Source: Eubacterium sp. | Lineage (GTDB): Bacteria; Bacillota; Clostridia; Lachnospirales; Lachnospiraceae | DNA length: 64,000 nucleotides | NCBI GenBank assembly: GCA_024698585.1 | Contig: JAILRB010000056.1 | Span: 1 to 64,000 of the forward strand | Reading direction: 5' to 3' | In this document: positions 42,340-51,753 of the stretch, piece by piece | Numbering within the stretch: the first letter of the stretch is position 1 | How the letters are laid out: every line of letters begins with the position of its first letter | Translations under genes and position numbers: made by a program | Notes under the pieces: generated by a model | Told to the model about the DNA's origin: nothing | The model's database searches: none | What the model saw: the letters and a program-made list of their open reading frames with translations, nothing else

Positions 42340-43782
42340 ATGAATCTAAAGAAAATCTTAAAAAATGAAAATGGTGCTACAGCCGTAATTGTTGCACTGC
42401 TTATGGTTGTTCTCCTTGGAGCAGTGGCCATTGTAGTTGACTTGGGACGTGGTTATAATGCCAAAGCACAGATGCAGTCAGCATGTGACCTTGCTGCCTT
42501 GGCTGGTGCGAAACAACTCCCGGATTCTTCTGCTGCAGATGTAGCTGCAAGACAAATTGCTATTTCAAATGGATATGATCCTTCTGAAATAAATGTGGAA
42601 GTATTCGATGGAAACTCCAGAGTTCGAGTTACGATTAATCAGAGAAAGAATACATTATTTGCAGGTGTTATCGGTGTAAATGATATGAATATTGGATGTA
42701 CAGCCGTTGGTTCAAAAGATCTGTCGACACCTTCGAATGTGAAACGAGTGAATCCATTTTTTGACTATTTGTTATTCCATTCTGGTGAGACAGGAACGTT
42801 GACTCTTGGAACATCTGGATTAAAGGTATATGGTGGAATTCATTCTAATGCGAACATCATGATTAACCAGTTAGATACGATTGGTGGATTTTCAAGTGTA
42901 GGTAACTTTGATGGCTCTGTGTCTTGCAAGGTTTATCGTGCAACGGATGTTGAAAAAGATGAATATGAAGAAATTGGAACTGCTGAAAGGCAGTGGTGGC
43001 CATATAATGGTTATGTCCTGAGAAAGAAGGATGGTTCGACGACACCTTTGAATGAAACGGTGTTTTATAAGAAGACAGATGATTTGATCGAGGTTCCTTC
43101 TTCAATTATGGATTCAGCAATGGATATTATTCCAACAGATTCCAGCGGAAATCCGAAAATGCCGGAATCACACAATGTTGCTGTAGAAGGAAGCGTTGTA
43201 GAAAATAAGAGTAGAGTAATTAATGGTGATATTGTAATCTATGGCGATGGTAAGGTATGGTGTCATACAGGAAATATCACAGTAAATGGAAATATTTATT
43301 GTACTGGAAATCTTCAGTTACAGAGAGTAACCATTAATGGTGATGTATATTGCTGTAATAAGATCACTACTTCAGGTGAAAATATTAGCTTTAATGGAAA
43401 CTATGTATATGCTGATAGTTTTCAACCTGGAAATGGAATTAATGTAAAAGGTGTTATCGTAGTTAATCATAATTTTAGAACTACTGGTAATGTGAACCAG
43501 TTAGATGGTGGTGTGGCAGTTCTTTCCTTGCATGGTAATATTGCATTAACTGCAGGAAATCAGACTCTTAATGGAATTGTATATGCTCCAGAAGGAAGTG
43601 TAGAGTTTGGTGGTGGAACTGTTATTCATGGGAATGTAATTGCAAAGGACTTACCAGTAAGATCTGCGCTTACGATTTATCCGATGAAGCAGGCAACCAT
43701 TGATGATTTAGATGATATGGTAACAATTACACAGCCAGGTGGACCGAGTGGTTCAAATGGTGAAGTTAAACTGGTTGAGTAA
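42340..43782 (+). CDS. tadG: TadG-like pilus protein with beta-helix-like C-terminal half
   Basis: A 480-residue protein. The start at 42340 is chosen because AGGAG lies 8 bases before it, whereas the Met at 42334 would have only 2 bases of spacing. The N terminus (KNENGATAVIVALLMVVLLG) is the TadG/TadE-like signal with membrane helix, followed by the conserved Tad region (DLGRGYNAKAQMQSACDLAA). From about residue 140 the protein becomes Gly/Asn-rich with recurring units such as NGDIVIYGDG, NITVNGNIY and TINGDVY, which suggest a bactofilin-like or right-handed beta-helix. TadG usually carries a von Willebrand A domain; that is absent. It may be the pilus tip or a wall-embedded anchor (inference). 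Confidence 0.82.
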   Translation: MNLKKILKNENGATAVIVALLMVVLLGAVAIVVDLGRGYNAKAQMQSACDLAALAGAKQLPDSSAADVAARQIAISNGYDPSEINVEVFDGNSRVRVTINQRKNTLFAGVIGVNDMNIGCTAVGSKDLSTPSNVKRVNPFFDYLLFHSGETGTLTLGTSGLKVYGGIHSNANIMINQLDTIGGFSSVGNFDGSVSCKVYRATDVEKDEYEEIGTAERQWWPYNGYVLRKKDGSTTPLNETVFYKKTDDLIEVPSSIMDSAMDIIPTDSSGNPKMPESHNVAVEGSVVENKSRVINGDIVIYGDGKVWCHTGNITVNGNIYCTGNLQLQRVTINGDVYCCNKITTSGENISFNGNYVYADSFQPGNGINVKGVIVVNHNFRTTGNVNQLDGGVAVLSLHGNIALTAGNQTLNGIVYAPEGSVEFGGGTVIHGNVIAKDLPVRSALTIYPMKQATIDDLDDMVTITQPGGPSGSNGEVKLVE

Positions 43783-43797
43783 AAAAAGATTTGACAA

Positions 43798-43835
43798 ACA
43801 TCTGTATATCAGAGATGATATACAGATGTTTTTTT
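43798..43835 (+). terminator. Intrinsic terminator of the Tad operon
   Basis: ACATCTGTATATC and GATATACAGATGT form a perfect 13-bp stem around AGAGAT, followed by seven T. The 357-base gap to 44139 otherwise holds an operator candidate and the GH81 promoter. Confidence 0.93.
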
Positions 43836-44000
43836 GTGCGTGTTATGAGAAGCAATGCGAAAAAATATTACATATTTGGAGGACGTAATATAATATCAAA
43901 ACAAATTCTAATTTGTGTAAAAAAAAGAAATTGAAATGTTTTTACCACTAAGAGTAGAAATTGTGAAAAATGTACATATCTTACACAAAAATAGTGTGCT

Positions 44001-44015
44001 TGGAAGCGTTTCTTT
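44001..44015. promoter_or_regulatory. cre/LacI-type operator candidate
   Basis: TGGAAGCGTTTCTTT contains the imperfect palindrome GAAGCGTTTC with central CG, as in CcpA/LacI-family sites. It lies about 62 bases upstream of the GH81 -35 box. Confidence 0.4.
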
Positions 44016-44076
44016 GGTGTAGTTTTCACAAAACATTGGACATACTGCCGAAAAGTTGACAAAACTATTTTTATGC

Positions 44077-44105
44077 TTGAGTACCGAAAAATACCATCAT
44101 ATAAT
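44077..44105 (+). promoter_or_regulatory. Promoter of the GH81 gene
   Basis: TTGAGT (44077-44082), 17 bases, TATAAT (44100-44105), 35 bases before the start codon at 44140. This location also argues against the upstream in-frame Met at 44056 as the start. Confidence 0.7.
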
Positions 44106-44139
44106 TAAACTATCAAAGTATGATTCGGAGGAGAAATAT

Positions 44140-47100
44140 ATGCGAAAGAAAATGAAAAAAGTATTGTCAATGTTGATGGTATTGACTATGGTTGTTTCTA
44201 TCTGTCCGCAGACACAGTTAATTGATGTGGCTGCTGCAGATGAAAACACCACACCTTATAATCTTTCAGAAGAACGTCCGGTATTTGTAAGTTCCGGCGC
44301 AAATGAAGATTATGCGGTAGACGGAAATACCAACACAAGATGGCAGGCAGAACAGTCTGACCAGAATGAATGGTTGTATGTAGACCTTGGAAAGGTTGCA
44401 ACCATTGACCATTTGTATATGCAGTGGGAGGCTGCTTATGCAAAATATTATCAGATTCAGTTTTCTGATGATGAAACAAATTGGACTACTGTATATACAA
44501 AAGCTAAGAATACAGGAGCCTATGTAGATATGGCTGTATCTTACAACTATACCGGAGTTCGTGAGGATGGGGATTTAAGATTTAGCGTAAACTGGACAAG
44601 TGTTGAAGATGCACATTATAGAGTTTATGTGGATGATGAGATTGCCACAGCCGGTGGTGATGGCTATAAATTTAGCAATCATGGTGGTACACAGGGTGAT
44701 GTTCGTTTTACACCGGGAGAACATACAATTAGAGTTGAAGCATTCAATGGCGATAAGGAATTAGGTAGTGGTACTTGTACCTTTACCGCTGAACAGGGAG
44801 CAAGTGGAAACAATGGTATTGTTGTAGATGCTTCAGCAGCATTGAAGCAGACAATTAACGCTAGTGAGCTTAGTAAAACTACAGCAAGATATGTAAAGAT
44901 TATTGCTACAGAAAGAGCAACAGCTTATGGTAGTTCTCTTTTTGAATTTCAGGTTTGGGGTACCGGTGGAGCAAATAAGCCTCCAGTGGATTATGGTACA
45001 AACATCGCATTAAATAAACCGGTACAGTGTTCCGGAACCAGAGATGAATGGTGGATGAAAGATGAAAATGGAAATATTACAGAAGCTGCCTACAACGGTG
45101 TTAAGCCTGAAAATGCAGTAGACGGAAGTACCAGTACAAGTTTTACATCTTACCAGGGCGATGACCAGTGGTTATATGTTGACTTAGGCCGGCAGTATGA
45201 CATTGGTCGTGTAATCACAAAGTTTACAGATGATGGTGGAAAGATTTATGATGTTCAGGTTTCAGCAGATGCTGTAGAATGGACAACAATTCATAGATAT
45301 TTAAGAGGATACCCAAGCATGATTGATAACTTCACATGCTATCAGAGAGGTGTTCGTTATGTTAGAGTTCTTGCATACGCTAAGGTTGAAAGCGGAAGTG
45401 GTGTAGGAATTAAGGAATTAGAAGTATATGAATACAAAGAAGGAGATAGCAAAGAAAATGCTCCAATCCCTCAGTTACCAACCAGACAGATTGTAAATAA
45501 CAAGAATGGTAAGGGTTCATATATTTCTGGTGAAATTAAGAAAGAATTAAATAAGTTACCTGTATTCGTAAATGATGAAACAGTTCAGGTGCCAATCGAT
45601 TCTAACAGTTGGTGGTCATCATCAATGATTAAAACTTTTGGAAACGTAGCCTGTGTTCATCCGTTAAAGACCGTATATTCTAAGAAAGGTCTTGGTGTAC
45701 TTCTTGCATCAGCAGGATGGGTTAACGACAGAAACAAAGGTGATCTTGGTACAGGTTATTCCACAGAAAATCAGATGGACTTCTATGTATATCCTGATAA
45801 CTATGTTGGAAAGACCGGATATGACAGAGTAGAAGGTTATGGAGATTACTCCGTTAAGTTAGGACTTTGCGATGAAGATGGATTAAAGATGACATCTACT
45901 GTAGTAAAAGGTTCTCCATATGTATTTACAGATTACTATGGAACAAATACAGCGTTTATTAGTTCTACATCCATTGATGAATTCTTTAACGCTAACGGAA
46001 CTAAAATTCTTACAGCAGAAGGTCAGAGCGTAACAGCTGACCACATTGGATTTAAGTCCGAAGATTCAGAAAATGAAAAGGCTGGAAATGATGGTTCATA
46101 CTTCACAATTTCAGCTCCGGAAGGAACAACATTTACAGCAAAAGCAGTTGGAAAGAATACTTTAATTAAAGTTGAATTCCCTTCAGCAAATGATGCATAC
46201 ATGTCAATTGGTGCAATGACAGAAAAGAACCAGATGGAACAGATTTACAGACATGGTTATGCATATGTAACAAATACAAAGGTTGGATATACATTCAACA
46301 AAGCAAACTCTAAGATTGTTACTACATATACAGCAACAACACAGACAAAGAGAAGTGATTTCAGTAGTCAGACACTTCAGGCATTCTATCCACATCAGTG
46401 GAAGCATGCTACAGACACGAATAATCCGGATATCATTTATCCGTCAATTCGTGGACAGATGAAGGGCGTGTTCTCTAACCAGATTAGTACAACACAGCAG
46501 TTTGCAGGATTACTTCCTACATTCACAAAACCAAACAGTTCATTGTTCAACAGTGAAGAATGTATTGAATATTTATACACAGTATTAAATGAACTTGGAA
46601 CAGGACCAAATGCAGATGCATATTGGCAGGGTAAAGCAGTTCATCCATTAGCAATCAGTGCTTTAATGGCTGATCAGCTTGGTGAAACAGAAATGAGAGA
46701 CGGTCTCCTGAAAGATTTGAAGAAGATTATGGTAGACTGGTTCACATATGATGGTGGAGATGATAGTTGTTACTTCATCTACAATAAGGACTGGGGTACA
46801 TTATATTATCCGGAAAGTTCCTTCGGTGCAAACGCAGCAATCTGTGACCACCACTTTACATACGGATACTTCATGTTTGGTGCATCTGTATTAGCATCAT
46901 ATGATCAGGAATTCTATAACGATTACAAGGATATGATTGAACTTCTTGTTCGTGACTACGCAAATCCGGAAGAACCGGAAGATGATGGAAACATGTTCTG
47001 TAAGTTCAGATCATTTGATCAGTATTCAGGACATTCATGGGCAGGCGGTTACGCAGATAATGATGACGGAAACAATCAGGAATCCGCATCAGAATCCTTA

Positions 47101-50100
47101 TTCAGCTGGGTAGGTATGTATCTTTGGGGTGAAACAACAAAGAACAGCAAATACATTGATGCCGGTGCATACGGATTCACAACAGAAATGGAAGCAATCG
47201 AACAGTATTGGTTCGATTACGATGGAGATAACTGGTTAGAAAAATATCCATTCGAAGGTACAGGACAGATTTACGGAGCCTCTTACAGCTACGGTACCTT
47301 CTTCGGTGGACAGCCACTGTACGTCTATGGTATTCAGTGGTTACCAATCTCAGAATACTTAACAAACTATGGTATGAATCAGACCAAATGTGCAAGTATG
47401 TATCAGGGACTTTGGGATGATACAGAATATGCGATGCAGGCTGTATTAGATACGATGGACATCAAGGTTGCGGAAGCACAGGCACAAGGAAAGTCTCAGG
47501 CAGAAATTGATGCAATCATTGCAGATTACCAGAAGACCTATGATGAATATGCTACACCGGATAATGGATGGCAGCACATCACCTGGCCAATGCTTTCACA
47601 GACAAATCCTCAGGCAGCATACGATTTATTCGAAGAAAACGTATCTGCAATGCAGAAGGAAGATAGAGCAAACACGTTATGGTTCATTTCTGCAATGGAT
47701 CAGTTAGGATACAGAACAAATGATTACATCATTACAGGTGATTACATTACCGGTTCTGTATATAAGAAAGAAAAGAACGGAACAACAACATACACCGGTG
47801 AAGTTTGGAACCCAACAGATACTACACAGACAGTAACTGTTAAGGATGCAAATGGAAATACAAAGGGTACAGCATCTGTTGCCTCCGGAGCATTCGTAAG
47901 CTTCAACATTGATGGCAACCATGCATTTGAATTAACTCAGGTAAGTGCACCGGTTATTAAGGCTACATCATTGAAGACAGGAGAAGTTTCCGATAACATT
48001 TCCGGAACAGTAGCATTTGATGATACACAGTTAATTGAGCTTTCGGCAGAAAGTGGAGCAACCATTCACTATACAACTGACGGTAGTGTTCCTACAACAT
48101 CATCACCTGTATATGAAGGAAAGTTCCTTGTATCCAGCGATACTTCTGTAAAAGCAATTGCTGTAAAAGAAGGATTCATTGATTCTTCATTCGCATCTGC
48201 AACCATCACAATTGAAGGTGATGTCATTCAGAGTGCTGATGATTTATCAGAAGGAAAATTAGTTACTGCATCATCTGAAAATGGTGGTGAAACAGCTGAA
48301 AAGGCAAACGATGGCATTGCTACAACAAGATGGCAGGCTCAGAGTGATGATACAAACGAATGGTTACAGGTAGACCTTGGTTCCTTAAGAGCAATTAACA
48401 CAGTTGATGTAACTTGGGAAGCAGCTTATGCAGCGAAATATGATATCAAGGTTTCTAAGGATGGTGAAGAATGGACTACCGTAGCGACTCCAAGTGGAAA
48501 GACCGGATTAGTTCATACCACATTCGATGCAGTAAATACTAGATACGTAAGAGTTCAGACAGTTACAAGAGGAACTGCTTATGGATCATCTATTTTCGAA
48601 ATCGCAGTATACGGTGCCGTACAGGCGAATGCACCAGTAATTACTCCGGCAAGTGGAATTTACAACGGAGCACAGGATGTAGTAATGTCCACAACTGTTA
48701 AGGGTGCAGAAGTGAAGTATACATTGGATGGAACAGATCCAACAGAAAATTCATTAACTTACACAGAACCATTACATATTGATAAGTCAGCTATCATTAA
48801 GGCTGTAACATACAGAAAGGGAATGGTACTTTCTGACGTAACAGAATCAAGTATCATTATCTCAGGAACAGTATCCATGAATAAGACATCTGAAAGAATC
48901 GCTGTAGGTAGAACATCACAGCTTCTTGCATTAACAGATGAAACAGTTACATGGAGAAGTTCAAACAATAATATTGCAACAGTAGACCAGAATGGTCTTG
49001 TAACAGCAGTAAATGAAGGTAATGCAACAATTACCGCAAGAACAGCATCCGGAAAAGAAGTTACATGTGATGTAACAGTAACGGAAGCAGTTCACATCAG
49101 CGAAGTATATCTGAAGAAGACAACTCTCGAAATGAGAAACAGAACTTCAGAAACATTAGAAATCGTAATTAACCCAGCTGATACAACAGATGATAAGACG
49201 GTAACATGGTCATCTAATGATGAGAACGTTGTAACAGTTAACCAGTCTGGTACAGTAACTGCTAAGGGCGAAGGTGAAGCAACAATCACAGCTCAGGTTG
49301 GAAACTTTACAGTAACATGTGATGTTACCGTAGGACCAGCAGCAACCGTTGAAGAAATGGTAAGTAGCAATAAGTACAACTTAGCATTAAGAAAGGATAT
49401 CACAGTATATCCTGAAGTTGCAGAAGGAAATAAGACATACTTAAATGATGGTGCATTGACAATGAATGGAAATCATTGTGCATTAAGTAGAGCAGGATGG
49501 GGATACCACGATGAAGGTTATGCAATCATTGACTTAGGTGATATCTATGATGCGTCAACCATCGATGAAGTATTAGTACAGTATAAGAACATTGCAACAA
49601 ATGATACAGTATTAGGAAGAAACTTCAATATCCAGTATTCTGCAAACGGTGTGGATTATGATGTTGTTTATACATCAGACACAGTAGTAGAAGCAGACTT
49701 TGATGAAAATGCAATTATCAGAACTGATGTATCCGGTGTTACAGGTGGCGTAAGATATATCAAGATTGATTATCCATCAGTAGCTGACTATGGTATCCAG
49801 ATCAGTGAAATGGCAGTTCTCGATACAGACTTAAATGCAGCACTTGCTCAGGTTGAAACCATTGCAAATCCTGCAGATTTAGTAGTAAGCTCAGATACAA
49901 TCAAGACAATTACATATACAATCGTTCCGGACGCAGGTCAGGAAGCATTCAAGTATATGGTTTACATTGATGGTAAACTTGTAGCTGACAGAGTTAATGC
50001 AGGAACATACAGAGCAGAAAACATTGAAGCAGGTGAACATACCGTTAAGGTAATGTCATACTACAACAAGTTAAATTCTGAAGGAATTTCCAAGAAGGTA

Positions 50101-51522
50101 ACTGTAGATGACGGATCATTATTCAAATACATCAACAGTGTAAGAAACCTTGCATTAGGTTGTGATGTAACTGTAGAAGACATTAACACATCTGAAGGAA
50201 GTCAGAATCCTAAGACAATTACAAATGGTGTTGTTGGTAAGTCCAATGACACAGTTGTTCAGACAACATGGGGAGCAAAAGAACAGACAGTAACCCTTGA
50301 CTTAGGAAGACAGATTTCAAAGAATCAGATTCAGGAAACGTTAATCGCTTTCAAGGCTGACAACACTAATGCAACAGCTTACAACATTCAGTTCTCAGCA
50401 GACGGTGAAAACTATGAAACAGTAATCGATGTTACAGGTGCAGCTTACAAAGAAGCATTAGAAGATGAATTCGACGCAAGTCAGTATAATCAGGATACAG
50501 TTCGTTACGTGAAGGTAAACTTTACAGCAGGAAATTATAACTGGGGTTACCAGATTGGTGAAATCGCAGTTATGGGAACTGATGTATACATGCCGGAAGA
50601 AGTAACAGGATTAACAGCAACTCAGACAGGTAAGAATTCCATTAACGTAACATGGGTTGGACCAAACAACGGACAGCTCTATAACGTATATGTAGACAAT
50701 GCAATTAAGGGAATGAACCTTGCAACATCTACATTAGATTGTAACGGAATCGATGCAGGTAGCCATACCGTTAAGGTTACGGCATTACTCAATGGTATTG
50801 AATCCAAGGGTGTTACTACTACAGTAATCGTTGCAGGAGATGAACCTATTACGGAAGTAACGACTGCAGAAGTTACAACAAAAGAAGAAACAACGAAGGA
50901 AGTTACAACTGCGGAAGTTACAACAAAAGAAGAAACTACAGCAGAAGTAACAACAGAAGAAGTTTATGCCGGAACAATTAGTGTAGAAGGATACCAGATT
51001 AGTACAAAGTATGAAGGATTCAGAATTGTTGGAGCAGTAGAACCAAAGATTGATGGCAAGAGAGTTCAGAAGTTTGGTACTGTTTATGCAATTAAGAATC
51101 TGAATGGTAAGACAAATACCGGAGTGACAGCAGACGATTTAGTTGTTGGATCCACAAATAGATTTGTAGCTTCCTATGAAGCAACGGAAGAAGGAATTCT
51201 TACAAGAAAGTCAGAAAACTCAGAAACAGCTACATGTTATGCAATGACAATGAAGTTTGGTAAGAAGAATAAGAATGCATTCATCACAACATACACTGTC
51301 AGAACATACGCATTGTTAGAAGACGGAAGCTATGTATATAGTGACGCTGTTGATTTCTCAGTATTCGACTTAGCGCAGTATGCATATGAACGTGGTTTGA
51401 TGAATAACTTAGAAGGACATAATTACTTATACAATAACATTCTTACAGTAGTTCAGCCGGATTACAAACAGAAAGATTTTGATTGGACAAGTCCAATTGC
51501 TGGAGCCGATGAGATTGGCTAA
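44140..51522 (+). CDS. Giant secreted modular GH81 endo-beta-1,3-glucanase
   Basis: A 2460-residue secreted enzyme that cuts internal beta-1,3 bonds. The start at 44140 has GGAGGAG and a signal peptide. Layout: signal peptide (1-35); F5/8-type-C domain (40-275) interrupted by an FN3-like insert (about 135-228); second F5/8-C (288-430); GH81 (about 445-1265, with CDHHFTYGYF near 901 and the acidic motif NQESASES near 978); chitobiase-C-like domain (1268-1358); third F5/8-C (1362-1490); chitobiase-C-like (1497-1577); two Big2 (1577-1735); F5/8-C-like (1737-1890); FN3 (1907-1992); F5/8-C-like (1994-2147); FN3 (2150-2235); Thr/Glu/Val linker; unrecognised C-terminal module (2279-2460) shared with the next three complete glucanase/CotH proteins. 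GH81 enzymes commonly act on insoluble beta-1,3-glucan. No LPxTG, SLH or dockerin. Confidence 0.92.
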   Translation: MRKKMKKVLSMLMVLTMVVSICPQTQLIDVAAADENTTPYNLSEERPVFVSSGANEDYAVDGNTNTRWQAEQSDQNEWLYVDLGKVATIDHLYMQWEAAYAKYYQIQFSDDETNWTTVYTKAKNTGAYVDMAVSYNYTGVREDGDLRFSVNWTSVEDAHYRVYVDDEIATAGGDGYKFSNHGGTQGDVRFTPGEHTIRVEAFNGDKELGSGTCTFTAEQGASGNNGIVVDASAALKQTINASELSKTTARYVKIIATERATAYGSSLFEFQVWGTGGANKPPVDYGTNIALNKPVQCSGTRDEWWMKDENGNITEAAYNGVKPENAVDGSTSTSFTSYQGDDQWLYVDLGRQYDIGRVITKFTDDGGKIYDVQVSADAVEWTTIHRYLRGYPSMIDNFTCYQRGVRYVRVLAYAKVESGSGVGIKELEVYEYKEGDSKENAPIPQLPTRQIVNNKNGKGSYISGEIKKELNKLPVFVNDETVQVPIDSNSWWSSSMIKTFGNVACVHPLKTVYSKKGLGVLLASAGWVNDRNKGDLGTGYSTENQMDFYVYPDNYVGKTGYDRVEGYGDYSVKLGLCDEDGLKMTSTVVKGSPYVFTDYYGTNTAFISSTSIDEFFNANGTKILTAEGQSVTADHIGFKSEDSENEKAGNDGSYFTISAPEGTTFTAKAVGKNTLIKVEFPSANDAYMSIGAMTEKNQMEQIYRHGYAYVTNTKVGYTFNKANSKIVTTYTATTQTKRSDFSSQTLQAFYPHQWKHATDTNNPDIIYPSIRGQMKGVFSNQISTTQQFAGLLPTFTKPNSSLFNSEECIEYLYTVLNELGTGPNADAYWQGKAVHPLAISALMADQLGETEMRDGLLKDLKKIMVDWFTYDGGDDSCYFIYNKDWGTLYYPESSFGANAAICDHHFTYGYFMFGASVLASYDQEFYNDYKDMIELLVRDYANPEEPEDDGNMFCKFRSFDQYSGHSWAGGYADNDDGNNQESASESLFSWVGMYLWGETTKNSKYIDAGAYGFTTEMEAIEQYWFDYDGDNWLEKYPFEGTGQIYGASYSYGTFFGGQPLYVYGIQWLPISEYLTNYGMNQTKCASMYQGLWDDTEYAMQAVLDTMDIKVAEAQAQGKSQAEIDAIIADYQKTYDEYATPDNGWQHITWPMLSQTNPQAAYDLFEENVSAMQKEDRANTLWFISAMDQLGYRTNDYIITGDYITGSVYKKEKNGTTTYTGEVWNPTDTTQTVTVKDANGNTKGTASVASGAFVSFNIDGNHAFELTQVSAPVIKATSLKTGEVSDNISGTVAFDDTQLIELSAESGATIHYTTDGSVPTTSSPVYEGKFLVSSDTSVKAIAVKEGFIDSSFASATITIEGDVIQSADDLSEGKLVTASSENGGETAEKANDGIATTRWQAQSDDTNEWLQVDLGSLRAINTVDVTWEAAYAAKYDIKVSKDGEEWTTVATPSGKTGLVHTTFDAVNTRYVRVQTVTRGTAYGSSIFEIAVYGAVQANAPVITPASGIYNGAQDVVMSTTVKGAEVKYTLDGTDPTENSLTYTEPLHIDKSAIIKAVTYRKGMVLSDVTESSIIISGTVSMNKTSERIAVGRTSQLLALTDETVTWRSSNNNIATVDQNGLVTAVNEGNATITARTASGKEVTCDVTVTEAVHISEVYLKKTTLEMRNRTSETLEIVINPADTTDDKTVTWSSNDENVVTVNQSGTVTAKGEGEATITAQVGNFTVTCDVTVGPAATVEEMVSSNKYNLALRKDITVYPEVAEGNKTYLNDGALTMNGNHCALSRAGWGYHDEGYAIIDLGDIYDASTIDEVLVQYKNIATNDTVLGRNFNIQYSANGVDYDVVYTSDTVVEADFDENAIIRTDVSGVTGGVRYIKIDYPSVADYGIQISEMAVLDTDLNAALAQVETIANPADLVVSSDTIKTITYTIVPDAGQEAFKYMVYIDGKLVADRVNAGTYRAENIEAGEHTVKVMSYYNKLNSEGISKKVTVDDGSLFKYINSVRNLALGCDVTVEDINTSEGSQNPKTITNGVVGKSNDTVVQTTWGAKEQTVTLDLGRQISKNQIQETLIAFKADNTNATAYNIQFSADGENYETVIDVTGAAYKEALEDEFDASQYNQDTVRYVKVNFTAGNYNWGYQIGEIAVMGTDVYMPEEVTGLTATQTGKNSINVTWVGPNNGQLYNVYVDNAIKGMNLATSTLDCNGIDAGSHTVKVTALLNGIESKGVTTTVIVAGDEPITEVTTAEVTTKEETTKEVTTAEVTTKEETTAEVTTEEVYAGTISVEGYQISTKYEGFRIVGAVEPKIDGKRVQKFGTVYAIKNLNGKTNTGVTADDLVVGSTNRFVASYEATEEGILTRKSENSETATCYAMTMKFGKKNKNAFITTYTVRTYALLEDGSYVYSDAVDFSVFDLAQYAYERGLMNNLEGHNYLYNNILTVVQPDYKQKDFDWTSPIAGADEIG

Positions 51523-51537
51523 AAAGAGATGATAGAA

Positions 51538-51566
51538 ACGGAGGTCGTTAGACCTCCGTTTTTTGC
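51538..51566 (+). terminator. Intrinsic terminator after the GH81 gene
   Basis: ACGGAGGTC and GACCTCCGT pair around GTTA, followed by six T. No convincing promoter was found in 51567-51753, though the ribosome site of the next gene is clear. Confidence 0.9.
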
Positions 51567-51753
51567 GTGGGAATGCAAAAACACTGCATTGGAACACGGG
51601 AAAATAAGGGGGATTTTTTTCAGAAAAGGTGTAAATATTTTAGAAAGGGGTGTTATATTTCAACCGGAATTGTTCGAAAAATTTCAATATGTTACGATGA
51701 ATCCTAGAGGTGTTAGAAAAACAGGAAAAAATGAGACGAGGAGAAGGATTATT

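Noticed and set aside
51529-51753. Upstream extension of the GH16 gene (75 codons)
   Set aside because: It crosses a strong terminator, has no ribosome site and would bury the signal peptide.
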